Source of the DNA: Pseudomonas sp. BSw22131
GTDB lineage: Bacteria; Pseudomonadota; Gammaproteobacteria; Pseudomonadales; Pseudomonadaceae
NCBI RefSeq assembly: GCF_026810445.1
Contig: NZ_CP113949.1
Coordinates: 1,922,001-1,986,000, forward strand
DNA length: 64,000 bases
Direction of reading: 5' to 3'
Below, piece by piece: positions 1 to 8,158 of the stretch (its first letter is position 1; each line of letters starts with the position of its first letter). Under the pieces are notes generated by a model. It was given only the letters and a program-made list of their open reading frames with translations. It did not search any database and was not told the origin of the DNA. Made by a program: the position numbers and the translations under genes.

Positions 1-1
1 C

Positions 2-748
2 GCCAATATTCGCGGGGGGACTATTCCCATCCTCGACCTGGCGTTGGCAACGGGTTCGAAAGCTTTAGAGAACATTGATAATGCCTTCGTGATCATCACG
101 GAGTACAACACCAAGATTCAGGGTTTTCTGGTGCACTCTGTCGAGCGCATCGTCAACATGAACTGGGAAGACATTCATCCGCCACCCCGGGGTACCGGCC
201 GCGACCACTACCTCACGGCGGTGACGCGGATCGATAATCAGTTGGTCGAGATCATCGACGTCGAGAAGATCCTCGCGGAAGTGGCGCCGGTTTCCGAGAA
301 TATCTCGGCCGGAGTGGTTAACGCCGAGGTTCAGCACAAAGCGTTGTCGCTCAAAGTGCTGACCGTGGACGACTCTTCGGTGGCTCGCAAGCAAGTGACT
401 CGCTGTCTGCAAACCGTGGGTGTTGAAGTCACCGCGTTGAATGATGGTCGCCAGGCACTTGAATTCCTGCGCAAACTGGTCGAGGAGGGCAAGAAACCCG
501 AAGAAGAGTTTCTGATGATGATTTCCGACATCGAGATGCCGGAAATGGACGGCTACACGCTGACTGCCGAGATCCGCAGTGATCCGCGCATGCAGAAGTT
601 GCACATCGTTTTGCATACTTCTTTGTCCGGCGTTTTTAACCAGGCGATGGTCAAGAAGGTGGGTGCTGATGATTTTCTGGCCAAGTTCCGGCCGGACGAC
701 CTGGCGGCCAGGGTCGTAGATCGAATCAACGCGGCAGACATTAGCTAG
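2..748 (+). CDS. cheV: Chemotaxis coupling protein CheV (5' truncated)
   Basis: Couples chemoreceptors to the CheA kinase and is itself phosphorylated, acting at the cytoplasmic face of the receptor array. The reading frame is open from base 2, so the true start lies left of the window; the first visible residues (NIRGGTIPILDLALATG) are CheW-domain sequence. About 248 residues are visible: the end of a CheW domain, then a receiver domain from about base 350 with the acidic pair DD at 368-373, the phospho-acceptor Asp in ISDIEMPEMDG at 527-529, and a switch Lys in DDFLAKF. cheR follows after 49 bp, the usual Pseudomonas cheV-cheR order. The TTG at 44 is an internal codon and not a start. Confidence 0.95.
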   Translation, partial: ANIRGGTIPILDLALATGSKALENIDNAFVIITEYNTKIQGFLVHSVERIVNMNWEDIHPPPRGTGRDHYLTAVTRIDNQLVEIIDVEKILAEVAPVSENISAGVVNAEVQHKALSLKVLTVDDSSVARKQVTRCLQTVGVEVTALNDGRQALEFLRKLVEEGKKPEEEFLMMISDIEMPEMDGYTLTAEIRSDPRMQKLHIVLHTSLSGVFNQAMVKKVGADDFLAKFRPDDLAARVVDRINAADIS

Positions 749-797
749 ACAAACCAGAGGCGTCGCCTCTGGTAGTTCACGAATTTTGAGAGGCGGC

Positions 798-1625
798 ATG
801 TCTACAGGTAATTTGGATTTTGAACAGTTCCGGGTCTTCCTGGAAAAAGCCTGTGGCATTTTGCTGGGTGAGAATAAGCAATACCTGGTGTCCAGCCGCC
901 TCAACAAGCTGATGGAGCAGCAGGGTCTCAAGTCGTTGGGTGACTTGATCCAGCGTATTCAGACCCAGCCCCGCAGTGGCTTGCGCGAGCAGGTGGTAGA
1001 TGCCATGACCACCAACGAGACGTTGTGGTTTCGCGACACTTACCCCTTTGAGGTGCTCAAGAACAAGGTGTTGCCTGAGCAACTCAAAGCGAGTCCGGGC
1101 CTGCGACCACGCATCTGGTCGGCGGCCTGTTCGTCCGGGCAGGAACCGTTTTCGTTGTCGATGTCGTTCGACGAGTTTGAGCGCAGCAATCCCGGGCAGT
1201 TGAAGGGCGGGGCGCAAATCGTTGCAACGGATCTGTCGGGGAGCGTGCTTAATACGTGTAAGACCGGCGAGTACGACAGCCTGGCCATTGGCCGGGGGTT
1301 GTCGCCGGAGCGGCTTCAGCGTTATTTCGATCAGAAGACGCCCGGTCGCTGGACGATCAAGACGCCGATCAAGAGTCGCGTCGAGTTTCGCTCGTTCAAC
1401 CTGCTGGACAGCTACGCTGCGCTGGGCAAGTTCGATATCGTATTCTGTCGCAACGTGTTGATTTATTTTTCAGCTGAGGTGAAGAAGGACATTCTGTTGC
1501 GTATTCACGGGACGCTTAAGCCAGGTGGCTATTTGTTTCTCGGTGCATCGGAGGCGTTGAACGGGCTGCCGGAGCACTATCGGATGGTGCAGTGCAGTCC
1601 GGGGATTATTTACCAGGCGAAGTAG
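798..1625 (+). CDS. cheR: Chemotaxis protein methyltransferase CheR
   Basis: S-adenosylmethionine-dependent methyltransferase that methylates glutamates of chemoreceptors, giving adaptation. 275 aa, normal length. An N-terminal helical domain (about 1-75) precedes the Rossmann catalytic domain, with IWSAACSSGQEPFSLSM as SAM-binding motif I, then IVATDLSGSVL and FDIVFCRNVLIYF, all typical of CheR. I chose ATG 798 (MSTGNLDFEQF) over the in-frame TTG at 786 because GAGAGG lies just upstream of the ATG. It follows cheV and is closed by a strong terminator at 1646. Confidence 0.96.
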   Translation: MSTGNLDFEQFRVFLEKACGILLGENKQYLVSSRLNKLMEQQGLKSLGDLIQRIQTQPRSGLREQVVDAMTTNETLWFRDTYPFEVLKNKVLPEQLKASPGLRPRIWSAACSSGQEPFSLSMSFDEFERSNPGQLKGGAQIVATDLSGSVLNTCKTGEYDSLAIGRGLSPERLQRYFDQKTPGRWTIKTPIKSRVEFRSFNLLDSYAALGKFDIVFCRNVLIYFSAEVKKDILLRIHGTLKPGGYLFLGASEALNGLPEHYRMVQCSPGIIYQAK

Positions 1626-1645
1626 GTTGTCGTTTTGAAACAAGA

Positions 1646-1668
1646 ACCCTGCCTTGGCGGGGTTTTTT
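1646..1668 (+). terminator. Intrinsic terminator after cheR
   Basis: AACCCTGCC and GGCGGGGTT form a stem with one G-T pair and a two-base loop, followed by a run of seven T. It ends the cheV-cheR transcript. Confidence 0.9.
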
Positions 1669-1742
1669 TATGGGGCTGTTCTGGGATTGGCGGTTTGGTG
1701 AATAGCCGTATTCGCACATTGTTGTCCTAATCAGAGCCAAAT

Positions 1743-1772
1743 CCTGTAGGCGCGAATTTATTCGAGAGAGGC
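1743..1772 (+). repeat. REP-type repeat (gaattcattcgcgag family), degenerate copy
   Basis: The sequence ctgtaggcgcgaatttattc followed by gagagaggc is a variant of the short palindromic repeat seen again at 2101, 2548, 7861, 30338 and 61512. Pseudomonas REP sequences of this type sit between genes and usually at 3' ends. Confidence 0.75.
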
Positions 1773-1840
1773 CGGTGTGGCTGGCGCTTTCTTTGTGCGC
1801 TAGCCAACGCATCTTGGCTATCTGACGTTTTGATTATTGG

Positions 1841-2480
1841 GTGTATATCCGTTAACTCGGGCGTGGCTTAGATCGGCTTCGCTCTTACAGCGAGTCACTT
1901 TTGCCAAACGCCGCAAAAGTAACCAAAAGGTCTTGCTCCCGTGTCCGGCCCGACTTCGTCGGTTTCCCTCACTCCGGCATTGCTCCGGAGACACGCCGCC
2001 ATCGGCCATCCATGCCGCGCTGCCCCCTGCGCAACGCCTGCGCTCGGCCTCCCAAAGTCGCACTTTGCGGTGTATCCAAAACGCCGGCACGACACATAAC
2101 CTGTAGGAGCGAATTCATTCGCGAGAGGCTGGAGGGGTCGCCACAAACATAGAAGCCCAAACCTCAAGCCCAAGCTAACGGGCTTCGCTCTTGATCTTCA
2201 CCCACGCCAGCCCAAACACCACAAATCGCGACTTGGGTGCAGGCCGAACGCAGGTGATGCGCAGTGGGATGCCCGGCAAGCGCCGTCAGGACATGGATGT
2301 CCGTTCGGCGGGTGCCCACGGTGTATCGCCGGAGTGAGGGAACCCGACAAAGGAGGGCCAAACCGGGAGCAAGACCTTTTGGTTACTTTTGGCTGGGCCG
2401 GCTTCCGGGCCGTTTGCCAAAAGTGACTCGCTGTAAAAGCGAAACCCATATCAGCATCACCCGAGATAACGGATATACAC
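1841..2480. repeat. Large imperfect inverted repeat (arms about 250-280 bp)
   Basis: The left arm (1841-2091) reads outside-in: gtgtatatccgttaactcgg, cagcgagtcacttttgcca, aaaagtaaccaaaaggtctt, gctcccg, ccctcactccgg, then cgctcggcct and gtcgcactttgcggtgt. The reverse complement of 2201-2480 gives the same blocks in the same order (gtgtatatccgttatctcgg, cagcgagtcacttttggca, aaaagtaaccaaaaggtctt, ccctcactccgg, cgttcggcct, gtcgcgatttgtggtgt). The arms are separated by about 110 bp carrying a REP sequence. Open frames inside it look non-coding. It could be two inverted copies of one mobile or repetitive sequence; I do not recognise a named family. Confidence 0.8.
2101..2130 (+). repeat. REP-type repeat in the centre of the large palindrome
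   Basis: ctgtaggagcgaattcattc gcgagaggct is the canonical form of the repeat. Its core gcgaattcattcgc is palindromic and it lies in the loop between the two arms. Confidence 0.85.
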
Positions 2481-2547
2481 ACGATAAGCACCGAGTCATG
2501 CCGCTGAGCCGCATTGTCTAGCGCTCAGAAACAGCAGCGCCCAAACA

Positions 2548-2578
2548 GGCCTCTCGCGAATGAATTCGCTCCTACAAG
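2548..2578 (-). repeat. REP-type repeat, inverted orientation
   Basis: ggcctctcgcgaatgaattc gctcctacaag is the reverse complement of the copy at 2101. Confidence 0.85.
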
Positions 2579-2779
2579 TTGTGCGTCCAGCCTCAACCGG
2601 GCATCCGCCACTCAGCCCCGGCCTCAATCGCAAAAAAACGATCCACCGGCAACCCACCGGCAAAAAAACGGCACCTTGCTTGCCGTTTGCCTCCCTATTA
2701 GCGGAAATCACTTGCCGCTTTTCTGTCATGAACCCGCCGCACCTGCCCCAAACCCCCGTAAAACAACACTTCCGGAAAG

Positions 2780-2795
2780 TGGCACGCCACTTGCT
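2780..2795 (+). promoter_or_regulatory. Sigma-54 promoter of flgBCDE
   Basis: TGGCACGCCACTTGCT matches the -24/-12 consensus TGGCACG-N4-TTGCW, with exactly ten bases between GG and GC. It lies 47 bp upstream of the flgB start. FleQ-dependent activation is expected from the Pseudomonas flagellar hierarchy. Confidence 0.9.
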
Positions 2796-2841
2796 ATGTC
2801 TCAATCAAGAAAATCTGGTCAACCGGTAAAGGTTTCCCGAC

Positions 2842-3249
2842 ATGAGCATCAGCTTTGAAAACGCATTGGGCATCCACGAGAAAGCGCTGAACTTCCGCGC
2901 CCAACGTGCAGAAGTGCTGGCCAACAACATCACCAACGCCGACACGCCTAATTACAAGGCACGTGACCTGGACTTCTCCAAAGTCCTGGCAGCGGAAAAT
3001 GAAAAGTCCACCAAGGGCAGCTTCGCGCTCAACACCACCAACAGCCACCACATCGAAGCGGCTGGCATGGGCAATGAAGACGGTTCGCTGCTCTACCGCA
3101 CCCCGTCGCAGCCATCGTTGGACCAGAACACCGTGGATACTCAGGTCGAGAACGCCAACTACGCCGAAAACGCCATCGGTTTCCAGGCGAGCTTCACATT
3201 GCTCAACAGTAAGTTCAAAGGGCTGGTATCAGCCATTCGCGGAGAGTAA
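2842..3249 (+). CDS. flgB: Flagellar basal-body rod protein FlgB
   Basis: Proximal rod subunit of the flagellar basal body, exported by the flagellar type III system. 135 aa, normal length. The N-terminal rod motif (ANNITNADTPNYKARDLDF, residues about 29-47) and the C-terminal amphipathic helix (ENAIGFQASFTLLNSKFKGL) are clear. It is the first gene after the sigma-54 promoter and flgC begins 3 bp after its stop. Confidence 0.97.
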   Translation: MSISFENALGIHEKALNFRAQRAEVLANNITNADTPNYKARDLDFSKVLAAENEKSTKGSFALNTTNSHHIEAAGMGNEDGSLLYRTPSQPSLDQNTVDTQVENANYAENAIGFQASFTLLNSKFKGLVSAIRGE

Positions 3250-3252
3250 GCC

Positions 3253-3696
3253 ATGTCTCTATCCAGTGTTTTCAACATCGCCGGTAGTGGCATGAGTGCC
3301 CAGAACACTCGCCTCAATACCATCGCCAGTAACATCGCCAACGCCGAAACGGTCGCCTCCAGCATGGACCAGACCTACCGCGCCCGGCACCCGGTGTTCG
3401 CCACCGTGTTTCAGGGCCAGGAATCCGGCGGCAGCGGGTCGCTGTTCGAAGACCAGGGCGCAGCCGGTTCGGGCGTGCAGGTGTCAGGCATCGTCGAAGA
3501 CGCCTCCAACCTGGAAGCGCGCTACGAGCCCAACCACCCGGCCGCTGACAAGAACGGCTACGTGTACTACCCGAATGTCAACGTGGTGAATGAGATGGCT
3601 GACATGATCTCGGCCAGTCGTTCGTTCCAGACCAACGCGGAAATCATGAACACCGCCAAGACAATGATGCAAAAGGTCCTGACCCTGGGTCAGTGA
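3253..3696 (+). CDS. flgC: Flagellar basal-body rod protein FlgC
   Basis: Proximal rod subunit, 147 aa. The N-terminal motif GSGMSAQNTRLNTIASNIANAETV is followed by the C-terminal NVNVVNEMADMISASRSFQTNAEI, both diagnostic for FlgC. A GGAGAG ribosome-binding site overlaps the end of flgB. It continues the flgBCDE operon. Confidence 0.97.
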   Translation: MSLSSVFNIAGSGMSAQNTRLNTIASNIANAETVASSMDQTYRARHPVFATVFQGQESGGSGSLFEDQGAAGSGVQVSGIVEDASNLEARYEPNHPAADKNGYVYYPNVNVVNEMADMISASRSFQTNAEIMNTAKTMMQKVLTLGQ

Positions 3697-3711
3697 TAAG
3701 GGACGCACCCG

Positions 3712-4416
3712 ATGACAACTTCAATCGATAGCAGCACCGCGACAAGCCAATACCTGAAGTCGCTGCAGAAAACCGGCACCACCACCACCGGTGATTCCAC
3801 AACGGGCGCCAGCAGCCTGGGCAAGGATTCTTTCCTGCAGTTGCTGGTCACCCAGATGCAGAACCAGAACCCGCTCGATCCACAGGACAACAGCGAGTTC
3901 GTGGCCCAGCTGGCGCAGTTCAGCAGCCTCGAAACCATGCAGAACCTGGGTACCTCGGTGGATGCGATTGGCGGCATGTATCAATCGTCGCAAGCGCTCC
4001 AGGCCTCGTCTCTGGTTGGCAGCTCAGTGATTGTCGACGTAGGTTCGACTTCCGTTGACACCACCAAGGGTCTGACCGGCACCGTCGTCGTGCCGTCTGC
4101 GACCACGCAAACCTCGGTCAAGGTGTACGACGCTGACGGCAACATTGTGCGCACCCTCGATCTGGGCGAGCAGGCAAAGGCCAGCAGCCTTAAATTTACA
4201 TGGGACGGGACGGATGAATCCGGCAGCGCCCTGCCTTCAGGCACTTACAGCTTCAAAGCGGATGGCAGCATCGGAGGCACCAGCACATCGCTGGCGACGT
4301 ATCTGCCAGCCACGGTCAACAGCGTCACGATGGGCACCGCTAGCACTGGGATGACCCTCAACCTGGCCGATGGCACCAGTATCCTTATGAACAAAGTTAA
4401 ACAAATCGGAATATAG
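3712..4416 (+). CDS. flgD: Flagellar hook cap (hook assembly scaffold) FlgD
   Basis: Forms the temporary cap on which FlgE subunits polymerise. 234 aa. The conserved N-terminal export and assembly segment SLGKDSFLQLLVTQMQNQNPLDPQ is at about residues 35-60 with EFVAQLAQFSSLETMQN after it. The C-terminal half carries the FlgD Ig-like fold (VRTLDLGEQAKASSLKFTWDG, then GTYSFKA). A Ser/Thr-rich N terminus is usual. It lies directly upstream of the hook gene. Confidence 0.96.
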   Translation: MTTSIDSSTATSQYLKSLQKTGTTTTGDSTTGASSLGKDSFLQLLVTQMQNQNPLDPQDNSEFVAQLAQFSSLETMQNLGTSVDAIGGMYQSSQALQASSLVGSSVIVDVGSTSVDTTKGLTGTVVVPSATTQTSVKVYDADGNIVRTLDLGEQAKASSLKFTWDGTDESGSALPSGTYSFKADGSIGGTSTSLATYLPATVNSVTMGTASTGMTLNLADGTSILMNKVKQIGI

Positions 4417-4445
4417 AGCCGATTAACGGCGCAGGAGTTTGAAAC

Positions 4446-5771
4446 ATGTCTTTCAATATCGGCCTTACAGGGCTCTATGCAGCGAATAAAAGTCTCGACG
4501 TGGCCGGCAATAACATTGCCAACGTGGCGACTGTGGGCTTCAAATCTTCCCGTGCGGAGTTTGCAGACCAATATTCAAATTCGATTCGTGGCACTTCTGG
4601 CAGTTCAAATGTCGGCAGCGGTGTATATACGTCGACTGTTTCGCAGCAGTTTACCCAAGGCGCCCTGACCACTGGCACTGGCCGTGACCTGGACCTTGCG
4701 ATCAACGGCAACGGCTTCTTCATGATGAGCAACAACGGCGAGAAACTTTATACCCGCGCCGGCAGTTTCCACACTGATTCGGCGGGATACGTCGTCGATA
4801 ACAGCGGCAATAACTTGCAGGGCTACAGCCTCGACGGCAGCGGCAACGTGGCCGCCGGCGTATTGACAGACCTGCGCGTGGACTCTTCGAACATGGCGGC
4901 GAAGGCCACCAGTACCATGAAAATCGAGTCGAACCTGGATTCGACGAAGCCGATCATTACCGCCGCATTCGATCCCAACGACGTGACCACCTACACCACG
5001 CCGTTGCACACGCCGATCTACGACAGCCAGGGCAATTCACACACTCTGGACCAATATTTTGCGAAGACGGGGACCAATTCCTGGACCATGTACTCGCTGA
5101 TCGACGGCCGTAATATCTCCAATCCGGGCACCACACCGGTTGTTCCCGATCAGACGACTATCACATTCGACTCATACGGCAAGCTGGTGACGACCCCGGC
5201 TCCAACCTCGACGCCCAACGTGGGCATCAACGCTGACGGTACATATCAGATCCAGAACTGGACGCCTGCGACCAGCACCACTGTCGGTTCGACCACTACC
5301 TGGACCTCCAACGGCGCTGTCGGCAACACCGGTGGCATCAAGCTGGACATGCTGGCAACCACCCAGAACAATGCAACGTCGGGCGCATCGGCCAAGAGTC
5401 AGAACGGCAATGCCGTGGGCCAGATCAGCGCCATGAACGTCGATTCGAGTGGCAATCTGTTTGCCACCTACACCAACGGTCAATCCAAGGTGATCGGTCA
5501 GGTGTCGCTGACCTCGTTCGCCAACGTCCAGGGCCTGGCTCCAGCGGGCGGCACCGCATGGCGCGAAACGTTTGCTTCGGGTGTCCCAGTCAGCGGTTCG
5601 CCGCAAACCGGTACGCTGGGCAACCTGACCGGGTCTGCACTGGAAGAGTCCAACGTGGACCTGACCGGCGAGCTGGTTAACCTGATCAAGGCACAAAGTA
5701 ACTATCAGGCGAACGCGAAAACCATTTCGACTCAAAGCACCATTATGCAAACCACTATTCAGATGACCTGA
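4446..5771 (+). CDS. flgE: Flagellar hook protein FlgE
   Basis: Structural subunit of the hook. 441 aa. The N-terminal D0/D1 part (SFNIGLTGLYAANKSLDVAG, NNIANVATVGFKSSRAEFAD) and the C-terminal part (ESNVDLTGELVNLIKAQSNY) are canonical. One D2-type domain begins near residue 175 (FDPNDVTTYTTPLHTPIYDS, then LDQYFAKTGTNSWT) and ends with a Thr-rich stretch near residue 271. GCAGGAG precedes the ATG. A strong terminator follows, ending flgBCDE. A second FlgE-like gene starts 276 bp further on. Confidence 0.97.
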   Translation: MSFNIGLTGLYAANKSLDVAGNNIANVATVGFKSSRAEFADQYSNSIRGTSGSSNVGSGVYTSTVSQQFTQGALTTGTGRDLDLAINGNGFFMMSNNGEKLYTRAGSFHTDSAGYVVDNSGNNLQGYSLDGSGNVAAGVLTDLRVDSSNMAAKATSTMKIESNLDSTKPIITAAFDPNDVTTYTTPLHTPIYDSQGNSHTLDQYFAKTGTNSWTMYSLIDGRNISNPGTTPVVPDQTTITFDSYGKLVTTPAPTSTPNVGINADGTYQIQNWTPATSTTVGSTTTWTSNGAVGNTGGIKLDMLATTQNNATSGASAKSQNGNAVGQISAMNVDSSGNLFATYTNGQSKVIGQVSLTSFANVQGLAPAGGTAWRETFASGVPVSGSPQTGTLGNLTGSALEESNVDLTGELVNLIKAQSNYQANAKTISTQSTIMQTTIQMT

Positions 5772-5796
5772 TAACGGTCGCTGTCCTGCGGTGAAT

Positions 5797-5826
5797 AAAA
5801 GCCTCTTTGCGAAGAGGCTTTTTTTT
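5797..5826 (+). terminator. Intrinsic terminator after flgE
   Basis: GCCTCTT-TGCG-AAGAGGC, flanked by AAAA and a run of eight T, makes a strong hairpin. It separates flgE from the second hook-like gene. Confidence 0.93.
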
Positions 5827-6047
5827 ACCTTTTATTTAGTGCGGTACAGCATGGCGTTATTTACTTAATCCCCGCAGAAAATATATAGAGACGTCCCACT
5901 GCATAACTAGAAAATTCCTACTTTCGATACTGCGAGAATAAAAACGCGACTACATGACTTCGCTCGGTAATTGACGGGCAAGGCATATTTCGCGACACCA
6001 ATCCGCTTATCAATGGAAGTGTCGTCTCCGACGGCTCGGGAGTGTTC

Positions 6048-7853
6048 ATGTCTTTCAATATTGCAGTGGCCGGTTTAAAGGCTTCTCATAAACGGCTTGA
6101 AGTGGCAGGTAACAATATCGCCAACGTGGGGACGGCGGGTTTCAAATCGTCGCGAGCAGAGTTTTCAGCGGTCTATGCATCTACCCATCTGGGCGGCGGC
6201 GCCGCGACAGGCAGTGGTGTGCGGCTGGCCAATGTTTCGCAGAACTTCAGTGCCGGCAGTATATTGACCGGTGCGGAGCGCCAGCTTGATATGCGCATTC
6301 AGGGCAAGGGTTTTTTTGTCATGAGCGATGGCGGTTCGCTGAGCTACAGCCGGGCAGGTGCCTTCCAGAAGGATGCCAATGATTTTGTCGTCGATAGCCA
6401 TGGCAGCCGCTTGCAGGGCTACGGCGTCAACGCCAAGGGTGAGGTGGTCAGCGGCATGCGCACAGACCTGATGATCGGGTCCGCCAACCTGTCGCCCAAG
6501 GCCACGAGCGAGATAGGGCAAACCATCAATCTCGACGCCTCGGCCGCGTCACTCGCCGCGCTGCCAGTGTTCAGCCCTGACGACCCCGGCACCTACACCC
6601 GCGTTCATGTGCAGACTATTCAGGACGCCGGGATGCCGGCAGTCAAAGAGGTCAAGGGTAAGGACGCCAGCGGCAACGAGGTGATCATTACGCACGCCCG
6701 CGCCGCCATTCCACCTCGGGACCATGAGCTCAAGCACTACGTTGTGAAGGCCGACGACGCGCAATGGACGTCTTATGTGTTGATCGATGGCGTTAATCCG
6801 TTTGATCCGTCAAGCCGCTCGCCGCTGCAAATGGGCCTGACCACATCCCCGGGCGGCCACCTGGTGCTGAGCGCTGCGAATGCTGCTGTCGACAAGGTGT
6901 CGGATACCGAGCTTTCACTGCGTAACTGGGTTCCCGCGCAGCAGGTCAATGGGAGCTGGAATGCCAGCGGCGCGGCTAATGCGGGCCCGGTTCCACTGGC
7001 GCTGATCGACGGCGCGACCCCGCTGCTCAATGACGCCGATGCATTGATGACGCGACCGGTGCCGCCGTTCGATCCCAACGATACAACCACTTTCACCAAG
7101 CGCTTTCCCAGCCCCATTTACGACAGCCTCGGCAACCGGCACGACCTGGATCAGTACTTCGTCAAAGAGGGAAGCAACAGCTGGACGCTGCACGTGTTGG
7201 TGAATGGGCGTAACCCTGCGGACCCGACCAGCACGACCCCAGTAACGGCAAGTGTGGTGTTCGATTCCAATGGCGCAGTGCAGTCGTTGACCGGTGGCGC
7301 CGGATTGAGCGCCAACAATGGAAAGTTGACGCTTGGCGGATGGCTGCCTGCCAGGCAAGGCGATGCCCACAGCGGTGGGCACTGGAAGCCCAATGGTGCG
7401 GCAGGCAACGTTGACGGTATTGCCATCGATCTCAACAAGCTCACTCAGCACAACGCCGAAACGGCCCGTCTGTCGCCGCAGATCGACGGACACGCAGCGG
7501 GGCATATCGTCGGTCTGACGATTGACGGCAGGGGCATCATGAGCGCCAGTTTCGACAACGGGCTGCACCGCCAGATTGGTCAGGTCATGCTCGCCAGCTT
7601 CGCCAATGAACAAGGGTTGCAGCCCACCAGCGATACGCGCTGGCGCGAGACTCACGACTCCGGCGTCGCCGAATACGATGGCGCGGGTACCGGATCGTTG
7701 GGAGCGGTGGTGTCGGGTTCGCTGGAAGGGTCGAACGTCCAGTTGACCGATGAGCTGGTGGAACTGATCCAGGCACAGACCTCGTATCAAGCCAACTCGA
7801 AAACCCTATCCACCGAAGCCGAATTGCTGCAAACCCTCATCCGCGCCACGTAA
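6048..7853 (+). CDS. Second FlgE-like hook protein with duplicated D2 domain
   Basis: A full-length hook-protein paralogue of 601 aa. Its N terminus (MSFNIAVAGLKASHKRLEVA, then GNNIANVGTAGFKSSRAEFS) and C terminus (SNVQLTDELVELIQAQTSY) match the flgE product above, so it should enter the flagellar export and assembly pathway. The extra length is a second central domain: one copy starts near residue 175 (FSPDDPGTYT, ending at NWVPAQQ near 293) and another near residue 341 (FDPNDTTTFT, ending at GWLPARQ near 431). The second copy is closer to the single D2 of FlgE; the first has an insert of about 28 residues. I chose ATG 6048 over GTG 6042 because CGGGAG is correctly spaced. No sigma-54 or sigma-28 box is apparent upstream. 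It may replace, mix with or modify the main hook; its role is unknown. Confidence 0.9.
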   Translation: MSFNIAVAGLKASHKRLEVAGNNIANVGTAGFKSSRAEFSAVYASTHLGGGAATGSGVRLANVSQNFSAGSILTGAERQLDMRIQGKGFFVMSDGGSLSYSRAGAFQKDANDFVVDSHGSRLQGYGVNAKGEVVSGMRTDLMIGSANLSPKATSEIGQTINLDASAASLAALPVFSPDDPGTYTRVHVQTIQDAGMPAVKEVKGKDASGNEVIITHARAAIPPRDHELKHYVVKADDAQWTSYVLIDGVNPFDPSSRSPLQMGLTTSPGGHLVLSAANAAVDKVSDTELSLRNWVPAQQVNGSWNASGAANAGPVPLALIDGATPLLNDADALMTRPVPPFDPNDTTTFTKRFPSPIYDSLGNRHDLDQYFVKEGSNSWTLHVLVNGRNPADPTSTTPVTASVVFDSNGAVQSLTGGAGLSANNGKLTLGGWLPARQGDAHSGGHWKPNGAAGNVDGIAIDLNKLTQHNAETARLSPQIDGHAAGHIVGLTIDGRGIMSASFDNGLHRQIGQVMLASFANEQGLQPTSDTRWRETHDSGVAEYDGAGTGSLGAVVSGSLEGSNVQLTDELVELIQAQTSYQANSKTLSTEAELLQTLIRAT

Positions 7854-7860
7854 TCACCCG

Positions 7861-7889
7861 GCCCCTCGCGAATGAATTCGCGGCTACAG
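7861..7889 (-). repeat. REP-type repeat after the second hook gene
   Basis: gcccctcgcgaatgaattcg cggctacag, the inverted form of the gaattcattcgcgag repeat, begins 7 bp after the stop codon. Confidence 0.8.
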
Positions 7890-7923
7890 AGTCAACGCCA
7901 CCAGTCGGAGTCGTAATCGATTT

Positions 7924-7952
7924 CTGTAGGAGCCAACTTGTTGGCGAGACGG
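7924..7952 (+). repeat. REP-type repeat, gccaacttgttggcgag variant
   Basis: ctgtaggagccaacttgttg gcgagacgg has the gtaggag arm and a palindromic core (gccaac/gttggc) typical of a sister REP class. Confidence 0.75.
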
Positions 7953-7978
7953 AATCAGCAAACCTGCATTAAGCCGCT

Positions 7979-8158
7979 TCAGTTCGAGCAATCGGACTTC
8001 ACGTAAGGGCCGGCGATTCGGGTCCAGCCCTTGCCGGGGCTGGTCTGGGCGCAAAAGGTAGCGTCCTTGCCTTGCCATATCCAGTAATGCGCAGGCGCCG
8101 CCAAGGCCATAGCCGTGCAGGCGCTGAAGAGGAGGGCGATGGAGATGCGCAAGGGCAT
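7979..8158 (-). CDS. Small secreted protein of unknown function (59 aa)
   Basis: Not recognised as a named family. The minus strand encodes M P L R I S I A L L F S A C T A M A L A, a good Sec signal peptide ending in ALAAPA, followed by a short mature part AHYWIWQGKDATFCAQ, then TSPGKGWTRIAGPYVKSDCSN. The mature part has two cysteines that could form one disulfide, and several tryptophans and aromatics. The gene is too short for most automatic callers. A weak GGAAAA lies upstream of its ATG. It faces away from flgF and lies 3' of a REP sequence. Coding is inferred from the signal peptide plus paired cysteines. Confidence 0.65.
   Translation of the reverse strand: MPLRISIALLFSACTAMALAAPAHYWIWQGKDATFCAQTSPGKGWTRIAGPYVKSDCSN

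Larger units (their letters stand above)
1669..2779. other. Long non-coding region between cheR and flgB
   Basis: No convincing gene is visible here. Six-frame open frames are short, rich in Arg/Pro/Ser and fall inside repeats. The region holds a degenerate REP at 1743, a large imperfect inverted repeat (arms 1841-2091 and 2201-2480) with a REP at its centre, another REP at 2548, and then about 200 bp of leader before the sigma-54 promoter of flgB. The leader has adenine runs and short repeats such as ccaccggcaa. FleQ binding sites are plausible in it but I cannot identify them. Confidence 0.7.

Noticed and set aside
1837..2173. Several overlapping ORFs of 80-92 codons inside the large palindrome
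   Set aside because: They occur on both strands and in both arms, have Arg/Pro/Ser-rich composition and no ribosome-binding sites, so they look like translations of repeats.
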